Program-made: the position numbers and the translations under genes
Assembly (NCBI RefSeq): GCF_900100605.1
Contig: NZ_FNCN01000037.1
Coordinates: 1-54,789, forward strand
Source of the DNA: Sinosporangium album
GTDB taxonomy: Bacteria > Actinomycetota > Actinomycetes > Streptosporangiales > Streptosporangiaceae
Direction: 5' to 3'
DNA: 54,789 nucleotides
Shown: positions 1 to 8,700 of the stretch, piece after piece
Numbering within the stretch: position 1 is the stretch's first letter
Layout of the letters: each line of letters opens with the position of its first letter
Notes under the pieces: model-generated
Told to the model about the DNA's origin: nothing
What the model saw: only the letters and a program-made list of their open reading frames with translations
Database searches by the model: none

Positions 1-739
1 GGACCTACGGCTACCGGCGCGTGCACGCCGATCTGGTCGCCCGAGGAGTGCAGGCCGGCCCCGAGCTGATCAGGTCTCTGATGCGTGAGCTGGGCCTTCA
101 GCCCTGCCAACCGCGGCCGTGGCGGGTCGGCCTGACTGAGTCGGACGGCGGCGGGCGTGCCGTTCCGGACCTGGTGCAGCGCGACTTCTCCGCCGATACG
201 CCGGGGCGGAAGCTGGTCGGTGACGTCACTTACATAGAGACCTGGGAGGGCTGGGTCTACCTGGCCACGGTTATCGACTGCTTCACCAGGGCGGTCGTCG
301 GGTGGGCCGTCGGCGACGATTACCGGACCCCGCTTATCGAGCGGGCGCTGGACATGGCCGCCCGGAACATCGGATTCTCCGAGGGAACGGTTTTCCATTC
401 AGACCGTGGCAGCAACTATACCTCGCGGAGGTTCGCGGAGTTTTTACGCCGGCACGGTCTGAGGCAGTCATTGGGGCGAACGGGGAGCTGCTTCGACAAC
501 GCGTTGGCCGAGTCGTTCTTCGCCGCTTTGAAGAACGAGCGGGTTCATCGCACTGAATATCCCACTCGTGAGCATGCACGGCGCGACATCGCGCGCTACA
601 TAGAGCTTTGGTATAATTCCCGGCGTCGCCATTCCGCGTTGGGGTATCGGAGTCCGCGGCAGGTCTACGGCGAGTACCTGGAACGGCAGCAGGCAGCGTG
701 AACTGACCACTAACTAAGCTGTCCGGAAACCTCGGGGCA
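1..739 (+). mobile_element. IS3-family insertion sequence, 3' part
   Basis: The window opens inside an insertion sequence whose transposase runs to 701. The likely right terminus is the CA at 738-739, after the run TGTCCGGAAACCTCGGGGCA; IS3 elements typically end in CA. The left end and orfA lie outside the window. The element abuts the truncated graspetide ligase at 742, so it probably disrupted that gene. The exact terminus is inferred from family habit and would need the other end and the target duplication. Confidence 0.8.
3..701 (+). CDS. IS3-family transposase OrfB, 5'-truncated by the window edge
   Basis: This is the catalytic OrfB half of an IS3-type transposase. The reading frame is open from base 3 and begins TYGYRRVHADL, the conserved block ahead of the catalytic core, so the true start is upstream and the GTG at 21 is internal. 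The DDE residues are visible: first Asp in DVTYIETWEGW, second in VFHSDRGSNYTS, Glu in NALAESFFAALKNE. In this family OrfB is normally made as an OrfAB fusion by frameshifting, but orfA is not in the window. The visible part looks intact, so the element may still be active. Confidence 0.93.
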   Translation, partial: TYGYRRVHADLVARGVQAGPELIRSLMRELGLQPCQPRPWRVGLTESDGGGRAVPDLVQRDFSADTPGRKLVGDVTYIETWEGWVYLATVIDCFTRAVVGWAVGDDYRTPLIERALDMAARNIGFSEGTVFHSDRGSNYTSRRFAEFLRRHGLRQSLGRTGSCFDNALAESFFAALKNERVHRTEYPTREHARRDIARYIELWYNSRRRHSALGYRSPRQVYGEYLERQQAA

Positions 740-741
740 CA

Positions 742-1152
742 TCAAGCAGCAGTAACGAGCTGCATGGGCTTGTACTCGGCGTCGCGAACGCGCCAGGGGT
801 GATTGACGTAGAGCGCACCCGGTAACGCGGCAATCACACCCCCAAGGCCGAATCGAGACTGATCCGCCACCCAGCGGCCGGTCTGTTCGTCCAAGTATGG
901 TGATGGCCGGAAGGGCGTCGGCCTTCGCCAGTACACCGACCGCACATCAGTGAGGTTGACGCGGCGTGTCGCTGTAGTGATCGAACCCGACATACCCTCA
1001 ACTCCGAAATGGGCGTTCACCAGTGAATCACCGGGAAAGTCAGCCCCCGGGTCGAACCGCACGACCGGGATGCCCCTGTCGTGCAGTTCGACCAACACGA
1101 GATCAGCAGTCGGGTCATCCAGACACGTGACCGCCAGCACTGGTGACTGCAA
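742..1152 (-). pseudogene. ATP-grasp graspetide ligase (TgmB-like), truncated after the pre-ATP-grasp domain
   Basis: The 136-residue product matches the N-terminal domain of the ATP-grasp ribosomal-peptide maturases, which form omega-ester or amide side-chain links in graspetides. It carries the SVYWRRP, ALPGALYVNHPW and DAEYKPMQL blocks, which in the family lead into the ATP-grasp fold. The frame stops at TAA-equivalent position 742-744 (TGA), directly at the IS3 edge, so roughly the last 180 residues, with all ATP and metal ligands, are missing. The product cannot be catalytic. It starts 3 bases after the precursor gene, as expected of a precursor-ligase pair. The match is by recognised family pattern, not by search. 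Confidence 0.82.
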
Positions 1153-1155
1153 TGA

Positions 1156-1428
1156 TCAGTCCGGTACGTGGTCGGTTACGGAGTCGGGCTTTGCGGGTGG
1201 GGGCGGCTTACCGTCCCCACCGTCCGGTCCCGCTGGCTGGGTTGCGGTGGACTTGTTGACGTTAGTCCCATGCTTCCCGGCTTCGATGACTTGCCCCATA
1301 GGGTCCACCCAGTTGCCTGCCTGCGTGACAGGGTCAAGCACGACACGGTAGTTAGGGGCTATCCCGTCGGGCGGCGGAAATGGGGCCATGCGAGAAATGC
1401 CCCATGGGACCACGGGTGAGTCATTCAT
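1156..1428 (-). CDS. Graspetide precursor peptide (TgmA-like, putative ATP-grasp target RiPP)
   Basis: The 90-residue peptide has the TgmA-type leader: VPWGISRMAPFPPPDG (about 7-22) followed by RVVLDPVTQ (28-36), which is the hallmark the ATP-grasp ligase recognises. After it comes GKHGTNVNKSTATQ, with Thr/Ser at 55, 60, 61 and 63, and then an Asp-rich tail with Asp at 69, 72, 82, 86 and 90. Hydroxyl donors followed by acidic acceptors is the usual graspetide core layout, so the core is probably about 52-90. No methyltransferase (TgmC-like) gene is visible; it would lie beyond the IS. With the ligase broken the peptide is probably not matured here unless another ligase acts in trans. Confidence 0.85.
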   Translation of the reverse strand: MNDSPVVPWGISRMAPFPPPDGIAPNYRVVLDPVTQAGNWVDPMGQVIEAGKHGTNVNKSTATQPAGPDGGDGKPPPPAKPDSVTDHVPD

Positions 1429-1471
1429 CTTGCTTCCCTTCTACGGTATCCAGCCGATTGGCGTCGGCACG

Positions 1472-1693
1472 CTACGAGATTATGCACAAATTGGCTATGC
1501 CTCCTATCTGGGTGTTCGATCCTGACAACGGGAACTCTACGAAGGGGAGATCATGCTGTCCATAGGACTTGCTATGCCAATTTTGGTATCCAGGCGGCAA
1601 TGCGTGAGCGTGACTTACGGCCTCGCTTCGAGCGTATTTTAGTGCATCACTCAAAGCGAGGCCGAGGGGCTGAGGTTGAGGCCTCTCAATCAT
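1472..1693 (-). CDS. Hypothetical 73-residue protein, translationally coupled
   Basis: The ATG at 1693 overlaps the TGA of the upstream ATPase gene (ATGA), which is the main reason to accept this frame. The product begins MIERPQPQPLGLALSDAL and has one possible helix (GLALSDALKYARSEAV) and no recognised domain. It lies between the ATPase and the graspetide precursor, leaving 43 bases before the latter. No function is assigned. It may be a small accessory gene of the peptide operon or a chance open frame. Confidence 0.4.
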   Translation of the reverse strand: MIERPQPQPLGLALSDALKYARSEAVSHAHALPPGYQNWHSKSYGQHDLPFVEFPLSGSNTQIGGIANLCIIS

Positions 1694-2127
1694 GCCCAAT
1701 CAACAAGAAACCACACCATCATGCGTGATTTGTCGCCGTCATGAGCGCCCCAGAAAGCCACGACTTGATCCACGAGCAAGAGTCCACGTCCGTTACTGCG
1801 GGTCGAGGTGGGGAGCTGTACAGTGGGCTTACTCTTCGATGAACCGTTGTCTGTGACCTCGACATGCAACGCTCCAGCAGATCGAGCGAGACGGACCGTT
1901 ATCCGCCCATCAGATGATTGCCCAGACTGGGAATGGACGATCGAGTTCGTTACGAGTTCAGATAGGGCAAGGATGGCACTATCCAGCGCGGGGGCGGGAG
2001 CGGCACCTAACGTCTGGTCACGCAGCCAGCGCCGAGTTTCCGAAACCGTAACCCTTGTTCCGGGAAAGTCCCGCGTGTCGATTTCTTGCCAGAAAACCGA
2101 GCGTAATAAGTAGGAAGTTCTCAGCAT
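1690..2127 (-). CDS. ATP-binding protein, anti-sigma-factor-like HATPase (RsbW/SpoIIAB type)
   Basis: The 145-residue protein has the small GHKL ATPase layout common in actinomycete anti-sigma regulators. The N-box is ALSELVTNSIVHSQS (about 68-82), the G1-like box VEVTDNGSS (about 102-110) and the G2-like box GRGLLLVDQVV (about 122-132). Such proteins bind ATP and partner sigma or antagonist proteins, some as Ser kinases. The start at 2127 overlaps the end of the upstream small gene and the stop overlaps the next start, so it sits in the middle of a coupled operon. No sigma factor is adjacent, so its target is unknown. Confidence 0.85.
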   Translation of the reverse strand: MLRTSYLLRSVFWQEIDTRDFPGTRVTVSETRRWLRDQTLGAAPAPALDSAILALSELVTNSIVHSQSGQSSDGRITVRLARSAGALHVEVTDNGSSKSKPTVQLPTSTRSNGRGLLLVDQVVAFWGAHDGDKSRMMVWFLVDWA

Positions 2128-2384
2128 TGGGCGGCCTGCCAGGTCCGTTTAGGGGGGTTCTCGTCGAAGGCCTTGATCCGCTGAAACTTGCTACGGCCCC
2201 ACGCCAAGTACCAGTCTCGTCCCCTTGCGTAGGCCCTGCCCCTGAGGTGCCCCTCTCTACATCGGACCAGAAGAACTGGCGTTTCACGCTCGGCGAGTTC
2301 AACCGCTACGCATGCCATCGTGCGAAGCTCCCAAGCCACTCGCATAAGGTGAATGTACTGGTGTTCGCTCTCTCGCCGGTTCAT
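2121..2384 (-). CDS. Hypothetical protein, first gene of the minus-strand peptide operon
   Basis: The 87-residue frame (MNRRESEHQYIHLMRVAWEL...) is basic and contains WELRTMACVAVELAERETPVLLVRC and RGRDWYLAWGR segments. No domain is recognised, but its composition and position just before a small HATPase resemble short conserved actinomycete proteins found beside such ATPases. Its end overlaps the ATPase start by 7 bases, supporting translation. It is the most promoter-proximal gene of the run ending in the graspetide genes. Confidence 0.6.
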   Translation of the reverse strand: MNRRESEHQYIHLMRVAWELRTMACVAVELAERETPVLLVRCREGHLRGRAYARGRDWYLAWGRSKFQRIKAFDENPPKRTWQAAQC

Positions 2385-2405
2385 CGCTCTGCCTTTCCAT
2401 GTTGC

Positions 2406-2445
2406 TAGTGATCAAGATCGTAGGGTAATGCATATTTGATCACTA
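2406..2445. promoter_or_regulatory. Inverted repeat in the divergent promoter region
   Basis: TAGTGATCAA (2406-2415) is matched exactly by TTGATCACTA (2436-2445) with a 20-base spacer. It lies 22 bases upstream of the minus-strand operon start at 2384 and about 265 bases before the XRE regulator ATG. Two helical turns of spacing and perfect symmetry suggest a dimeric operator. The neighbouring XRE regulator is the obvious candidate ligand, but this is inference. Confidence 0.45.
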
Positions 2446-2709
2446 TTCTGCCTAGGTATGGTCTATGGCTTCTGGATTCACCTGCCTCCTTGGTGCGGCA
2501 TGACATAACTCAGGGTGCTGCCAAACTGGTCAGATATGCAGGCTGAACCCCAAACCAGTTCACGCCAAGCAAGGACAGGTGCGGTTTGGCATTGACCTAG
2601 GACCGGCATAGTCGCACGATGAGACCAACTCACCGATCTGAGGAAGGCGGCAAGTGAACAAGGAGCCCCCGCGTCCCCAGAGACGCCGCAGGCGCGTTTC
2701 GGTTCCGAG

Positions 2710-3477
2710 ATGCGCCGATTTCGCGAAAAGGCACAGCTTTCACAGGAGGCCGTTGCAACCCGTCTGGGATGTTCGCAGACGCAGGTCAGCCGCTTGGAGA
2801 TTGCCAAGCGGACCCCGTCAAAGGCTGACGCAGAGAAGTTGGATGATCTGTTCGGGACGACCGAAAGGCAATATTTTGTCGGTCTATACCGAAATATCAC
2901 GTCGCCGGGCAGCCCCATTTGGTTCGCATCGTGGGCGGACAGGATCGAACCCGCCGCCGTCGTCATCCGGTCCTGGGACCCTCTCCTAGTTCCAGGTCTG
3001 TTGCAGACTCCGGCCTACGCCAGGTTCGTGCTCAGTCAGGAACCGCGCATCAGTCAGGAGAAGGTGGAGAGGAGGCTTCAGGCACGGTTACAGCGGCGCG
3101 AGATCCTCGACAAGGAAGAGCCTCCTCTGTTGCTAGTCCTAATGGACGTCGGAGTCCTTCGCCGCCCGGTCGGCGATGCCCAGGTGATGGCTGAACAACT
3201 GGCGTATCTAGTCGAAATCTCAGAGCGGCCCTGTGTCTCCCTCCAAGTTGTCGATGAACACTGCCTGGCTGGCTTCACAGGGCCGTTCATGATCGCTGAA
3301 ATGCCTGGCGGGGAGCCCGACGTAGTTCACTCCGATTCTTCGACCGTCGGGCATGTGACCACAGACCACGCCCTCGTAACGTCGGTGTGGAACCGGTATG
3401 AGGCCATACGAGGTTGGGCCTATCCTGAACATGTAACACTTAAGATGATCAAGGACGTGAAGCGGGAATGGACCTGA
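2710..3477 (+). CDS. XRE-family regulator with DUF5753 domain
   Basis: Residues about 1-60 form a helix-turn-helix (RRFREKAQLSQEAVATRLGCSQTQVSRLEIAKRTPS), followed by the DUF5753 sensor region (VPGLLQTPAYARFV, then LVEISERPCVSLQVV). This class usually works with a small DUF397 protein, and one follows in a 10-base overlap. The start is doubtful. Homologues usually have about 15 residues before this ATG, and the frame upstream reads RFGSE with no start codon. A GTG at 2654 with a good AGGAAGG ribosome site lies in another frame, so a one-base indel near the C-run at 2666-2670 is possible. Confidence 0.9.
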   Translation: MRRFREKAQLSQEAVATRLGCSQTQVSRLEIAKRTPSKADAEKLDDLFGTTERQYFVGLYRNITSPGSPIWFASWADRIEPAAVVIRSWDPLLVPGLLQTPAYARFVLSQEPRISQEKVERRLQARLQRREILDKEEPPLLLVLMDVGVLRRPVGDAQVMAEQLAYLVEISERPCVSLQVVDEHCLAGFTGPFMIAEMPGGEPDVVHSDSSTVGHVTTDHALVTSVWNRYEAIRGWAYPEHVTLKMIKDVKREWT

Positions 3478-3665
3478 GCGCTGCTGTATGGCGGAAGTCA
3501 ACGCGCTCTGCCTCTAACGGGGGTCAGTGCGTAGAGGTCGCTGCCAACCTCCCGAACGTGATCGCGGTCCGTGACAGCAAGGACCCCGACGGTCACAAGC
3601 TGATCTTCTTGCCCGACGAGTGGAGGGCCTTCATCGCGGGAGTCAAGCACGGAGAATTCGACTGA
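3468..3665 (+). CDS. DUF397 domain protein
   Basis: The 65-residue protein shows the DUF397 signature: WRKSTRSASNGGQCVEVA near the N-terminus, VAVRDSKDPDG-like central block (IAVRDSKDPDGHKL) and a C-terminal LPDEWRAFIAGVKHGEFD. DUF397 proteins are encoded next to XRE/DUF5753 regulators throughout actinomycetes and act with them in developmental control. The ATG lies inside the end of the regulator gene, so the two are coupled. Confidence 0.93.
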   Translation: MDLSAAVWRKSTRSASNGGQCVEVAANLPNVIAVRDSKDPDGHKLIFLPDEWRAFIAGVKHGEFD

Positions 3666-3907
3666 TGTAACGATAAGGGTTGGCTGGCCAGAGCTGTTCT
3701 GCCAGGTCAGCCCATCGTTCGCAGATCAGCTATCCGCTACGCGGTTGAAGCGCAGCCCGAGGGATCTCTGTCCGCAAGTGCTCGCCGCTTTGTGGCTGGG
3801 GCCTAGAACATTGCCTCCAGCGGGGGCCTCTGGCTCTGGGATGAGGGGGGTCGGTGGGGCAGTTCAGGCCCGTGCGGCTGAGGTAGGTGCCGGGTCATTC
3901 CCCGGCA

Positions 3908-4753
3908 TCACATCGGGCGCCGGAACCCCACCGCCGCCAGCGCCGCTGAAACGATCGCGACGACCCCGCTGATCACCATCGCGGGCAGTACGGCTCCCGC
4001 CCCCGGAATGTCGAGCGCGAGGGCACGTGTCGCGTCGATGGCGTGCGTCAGCGGGTTGACCTGGGCGACCGCCGCCAGCCATGCGGGCAGGTCGGCCACG
4101 GGCACATAGGCGCTGGAGACGAACATCAGCGGCAGCACCGCGACGAGCGCGAGGTTCTGCATCGGTTCCGCCCGCCGCAGCCATGCCCCCGCGGCGATGA
4201 ACGCCCACCCGAGCGCCCAGCTCATGAACAGCGTCAACCCCACGGACGCCGCCACCTCGGCCGGGCCGCCGCGCGGCGAGTAGCCGAGCACCCCGATCGC
4301 CAGCACCATGATCACGACAGCCTGTACGGTGCTGCGCGCCAGATTGGTCATGCTCCGCGCGACCAGCAGCGAACTCGGCGCGATGGGCAGCGACCGCAGG
4401 CGGGCCACGATCCCGTTCTTTAGATCGTCGACCAGCCCCACCCCCGACTGGACCGCCGCCTGGATGGCGTTGTCGACGAGCACCGCGGGCAGGACGTAGT
4501 CCAGGTAGCTCACCCCTGCGGGGAAGTGCGGCGGCGGCCCCATCTTGCTGAAGACCTGTGTGAGGACGAACAGGATGACCACTGGCTGCAGCAGCCCGAA
4601 CAGGATCACGCCCGGGTCGGTGGCGAGCGAGCGCATGGATCGCGCGGTGAGGACGCGGATCTGCAGGAGGGGCGAACTGCCCTTCCAGGCCGGAGAGGTC
4701 GAAGAGGCCGGGGCGGCCGGAGAGGCCGGAGGGGTGGGTGTCGTCGCGGTCAC
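3908..4753 (-). CDS. ABC-2 type exporter permease (DrrB-like)
   Basis: The 281-residue membrane protein has about six hydrophobic segments, e.g. GVILFGLLQPVVILFVLTQVF, AVVIMVLAIGVLGYS and AMVISGVVAIVSAALAAVGF. The family block VNPLTHAIDATRALAL lies near the C-terminus. The GTG start at 4753 overlaps the TGA of the ATPase gene (GTGA), so the pair is translated together. DrrAB-type pairs export hydrophobic drugs, and polyene clusters usually carry such an exporter (two ABC genes in FR-008). Being last in the polyene operon, it most likely exports or gives self-protection against the product. It is followed by non-coding DNA to 3666. Confidence 0.92.
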   Translation of the reverse strand: MTATTPTPPASPAAPASSTSPAWKGSSPLLQIRVLTARSMRSLATDPGVILFGLLQPVVILFVLTQVFSKMGPPPHFPAGVSYLDYVLPAVLVDNAIQAAVQSGVGLVDDLKNGIVARLRSLPIAPSSLLVARSMTNLARSTVQAVVIMVLAIGVLGYSPRGGPAEVAASVGLTLFMSWALGWAFIAAGAWLRRAEPMQNLALVAVLPLMFVSSAYVPVADLPAWLAAVAQVNPLTHAIDATRALALDIPGAGAVLPAMVISGVVAIVSAALAAVGFRRPM

Positions 4754-5748
4754 GCGTCCGCTCCTTGCACGAGGCGGGCGGGATGCGGCCGGTGGCCGGC
4801 CAGGGTGAGGTAGACGTCGTCGAGGCTCGGTTCGCGGAAGGACAGCTCTTCGGCCTCGACACCCGCGTGGTCGAGTGCTCTGACCACCGCGGCGATGTCC
4901 TTCGACGCGTCGATGGGCACGACGATCACGCCTGTGTCCGGGCCGGCGACCGGCTCCATGGAGGCCCGCCGCAGCGCCTCGGCGGCGACGGCCGCGGTGT
5001 GCGCCCCGTCGAGGGTGACGACCACGGTCCGCCGGCCGACTCTGGCCTTCAGTTCGGCGGCGGTGCCGCCCGCGATCAGCGCTCCGGAGGACAGCACGGC
5101 GATCGAGTCGGCCAGCCGGTCCGCCTCGTCGAGGTATTGCGTCGTCAGCAGGACCGTGGTCCCTTCGGCGACCAGGTTCTCCACGATCTCCCACAGCGCC
5201 AGTCGGCTCGACGGGTCCAGACCGGTGGTCGGCTCGTCGAGGAAGACGACCTCGGGGTGGCCGACGAGGCCCGCCGCGAGGTCGAGCCTTCTGCGGAGTC
5301 CCCCGGAGTAGGTGCGGGCCCGCCGCGCCGCGACGTCGGTGAGGGCGAACAGTTCGAGCAGGTCGTCGGCTCGCGCCGCGGCAGCCTTGCGCCCGGCGCC
5401 GAGGAGCCTGGCGATGAGGATGAGGTTGTCGCGCCCGCTGAGCTGCCCGTCGACCGAGGCGAACTGGCCGGTGAGGCCGATCCGCCGGCGGATCTCCCGG
5501 GGCTTGCGCGCCACGTCGAACCCGGCGACGTAGGCGCGGCCGGATGTGGGCGGGACGGCTGCGGTGAGGACGCCGACCAGTGTGGTCTTGCCGGCGCCGT
5601 TGTGGCCGAGCAGGGCCAGGACGGTGCCTCTGCGGACGGAGAGGCTCACCCTGTCGAGGGCGCGCACGGCGCCGAACACCTTGGTCACCTCCTGCGCCTC
5701 GATCGCGATGTCTCCGTTCGGCCGGGGAGACGCGGCTGGGGTGATCAT
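4750..5748 (-). CDS. ABC exporter ATP-binding protein (DrrA-like)
   Basis: The 332-residue nucleotide-binding protein has Walker A LLGHNGAGKTTLVG (about 50-63), signature TYSGGLRRRLDLA (about 146-158), Walker B VVFLDEPTTGLDP (about 166-178) and the H-loop region LLTTQYLDEADRLAD. A DrrA-type C-terminal extension ends about residue 332. ATG 5748 is preceded by AAGGAGAAACC, a strong ribosome site, 50 bases after the PKS stop. It energises the adjacent permease. The order PKS, ATPase, permease on one strand suggests export of the polyketide. Confidence 0.95.
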   Translation of the reverse strand: MITPAASPRPNGDIAIEAQEVTKVFGAVRALDRVSLSVRRGTVLALLGHNGAGKTTLVGVLTAAVPPTSGRAYVAGFDVARKPREIRRRIGLTGQFASVDGQLSGRDNLILIARLLGAGRKAAAARADDLLELFALTDVAARRARTYSGGLRRRLDLAAGLVGHPEVVFLDEPTTGLDPSSRLALWEIVENLVAEGTTVLLTTQYLDEADRLADSIAVLSSGALIAGGTAAELKARVGRRTVVVTLDGAHTAAVAAEALRRASMEPVAGPDTGVIVVPIDASKDIAAVVRALDHAGVEAEELSFREPSLDDVYLTLAGHRPHPARLVQGADA

Positions 5749-5798
5749 CGGTTTCTCCTTCAGCGAAGCCGTACGGCGAAGCCCTGCGGCCACCGGGG

Positions 5799-8700
5799 CT
5801 AGCCCGCGCCGTCCATCAGCCGGAACAGGTCCTCGTCGGAGGCGGCGTCGAGGTCGACGCCGCCCGGGCCGTTCCCGGGGCCGGCACCGAGGCGACGCGC
5901 GAGGCCCCGCAGCCGCGCGGCGTCGTCCGGGTCCAGGGGAGGGCCGCCGTCGAGCAGCGCCTCCAGTTCGTCCAGCAGGGCGGCCGCCGTACGTGGGGGC
6001 GCGGTGTCGGGCGTAGTGTCGGGTGCGAGGTCGCGCCGGAGGAGGCTCACCACGGACGCGGGCGTGGGGTGGTCGAACACGAGGGTGACGGGAAGCGCGA
6101 CGCCGGTCGCCGCGCTGACCCGGTCGCGAAGCTCGATCGCGTTGACCGAGTTGACGCCCATGTCCGAGAACGGCTGGTCGGCATCGTCCCCGGCCGGTAC
6201 GGCGCCGCCGAGCACGGCGCGTGTCTCCGCCATGACCAGGTCCAGCAGCGCCGCGCCGCCGTACTCCGCGCGCGGTGGCGCGACGGGTGGCGTGCGCGGG
6301 GCGGTGCCGTACGCGACCTGGGTGCCGCTCGTGAGCCAGTATGCCCGGCGCTGGAAGGGGTAGGTGGGCAGCGGCACCGGCCGCGCCCCCGGGAGGACGG
6401 CCGACCAGGACAGGTCCACCCCGTCGAGGTGCAGCCGCGCGAGCGCGGCGAGCACCTCGCGTTCCTCGTCCGCGTGCCGCCCGGGCAGGGCGGCCACCGC
6501 GGCGGGCCGGAGGCGACGGGTTCCCGCGGCGCACTCTTCGATCATCGGCGTGAGCGGGGCGGTGGGGCCGACTTCCAGGAACACCTCGGCACGCTCGTCG
6601 AGCAGGTGGCCGATCGCGTCGAGGAAGCGCACGGGGAGGCGCGCGTGCCGTACCCAGTGGTCGGGGTTCTTGGCCTCCTGCTCGGTCAGGGGGCGGCCGG
6701 TGAGGCCGGAGATCACGGGGATGGCCGGCGCGGCGAAGGCGAGCGGGCCGACCGCCTCGCGGAAGTCGGCCAGCATGGGGTCCATCAGGGGCGAGTGGAA
6801 CGCGTGGCTGACGGCGAGCCGTGTGGTCTTGTGCCCGGCGGCGCGTATCCGGTCGGCGAGGTCCAGCAGCGGTGCCTCCGCGCCGGACAGTACGGCGGCG
6901 CGCGGACCGTTCACCGCCGCGATCGATGCGCTGCCGGCGAGGCCGCCGAGCCACGGCAGCAGGTCGCGTTCCGCCATGCGCACCGCCAGCATCGCGCCGC
7001 CCTCGGGGAGGGCGCCCATCAGGCGCCCGCGCGCCGCGACGAGGGTGCAGGCGTCTTCCAGGGAGAGGACGTCCGCCACGTGCGCGGCGGCGATCTCCCC
7101 GATGGAATGCCCCACCAAGGCGTGAGGTGTCACGCCGAACGATGTGAACAGCCGGAACAGCGCGACTTCGAAGGCGAACAGTGCCGGTTGGGCGTAAGCG
7201 GTGCTCTCCAGGAGCTTCGCATGCTCATCTCCCCACATCACAGAGGTGAGCGGCCGTTCCAGCAGGGGGTCCAGCGCCGCGCACACCTCGGACAGTGCCG
7301 CGCCGAATACCGGGAAGACCTCGGCGAGCCGGCGGCCCATGCCGTGCCGCTGGCTGCCCTGCCCGCTGAAGACGTAAACCGTGCGGGGGCCCTTCCGCCC
7401 CTGCGCCTTCCGGATCGGGGCGCCCTCGCCGAGCGCCGCGAGGCCCGTCAGCAGCTCGTCCCGGTCGGCCCCCACGACGAAGGCCGTGTGGTCGTGCCGG
7501 GCGCGGGTCGTGGCCAGCGCGTACGCCACGTCGCGGACCGGCAGCTCGGGGAGCTGCTCCACGTGGCCGGCCAGGCGGCGTGCCTGCGCCCGCAGCGCCG
7601 GCTCGCCGCGCGCCGACAGCACCCACGCCACAACCGCGCCCACAGCCGCGCCCACGGGCCCGGTCCGGCCCGCGGCCTCGGATGGGGGCGCCTCCTCCAG
7701 CACCACGTGGGCGTTGGTGCCGCTGATCCCGAACGACGACACGCCCGCGCGGCGCGCCCCTCCGGGCGGCGCCGGCCACGGCCGCTCCTCGGTCAGCAGC
7801 CGCACCGACCCGCCCGACCAGTCCACGTGGCTCGACGGCGCGTCGACATGCAGCGTCTTCGGCAGCACGCCGTGCCGCATCGCCATCACCATCTTGATCA
7901 CCCCGGCGACACCCGCCGCGGCCTGGGCGTGCCCGATGTTGGACTTCACCGACCCCAGCCACAGCGGCCTGCCCGCCGGACGCGCCTCGCCGTACGTCGC
8001 GAGTACGGCGTGCGCCTCGATCGGATCGCCGAGCGCCGTGCCCGTGCCGTGGCCCTCGACGGCGTCCACATCGGCGGCGGCGAGCCCCGCCGCGGCCAGG
8101 GTCGCACGGACGACACGCCGCTGGGCGGTGCCGTTCGGAGCGGCCAGCCCGTTCGACGCGCCGTCCTGGTTGACCGCCGACCCCCTCACAAGCGCCATCA
8201 CCGTGCGGCCGTCGCGCCTGGCGTCGCTCAGCCGCTGCAGCACCAGCAGCCCGACGCCCTCCGACCACGCCGCGCCGTCCGCCGCGTCGGCGAAGGACCT
8301 GCACCGGCCGGACGGCGACAGCGCCCGCAGCCGCGAGAACTCCACGAACGGGGCCGGTGTCGCCATCACCGCGACGCCCCCGGCGAGCGCCACGGACGAC
8401 TCGCCCGCGCGCAGCGACTGGCACGCCAGATGCAGGGCCACGAGGGACGACGAGCACGCCGTGTCCACGGTCATCGCCGGGCCCTCGAAACCGAACGCGT
8501 AGGAGACGCGTCCCGCCAGCGCCCCGCCCGCCGTGCCCAGCCCGACCAGCCCTTCCAACTCCGGGGGAGGAGCGCCGGTGGCGTAGTCGCGGTACATCGC
8601 CCCCGCAAAGACGCCGGTACGGCTGCCGCGCAGCGCCGCCGGGTCGATCCCGGCCTGCTCCAGCGCCTCCCACGCCGTCTCCAGCATCAGGCGCTGCTGC

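Noticed and set aside
4750-6954. 734-codon minus-strand frame running through the end of the PKS
   Set aside because: Only the last 332 codons are the ABC ATPase. The upstream part is out of frame with the PKS and Arg-rich, so the ATG at 5748 with its ribosome site was chosen.
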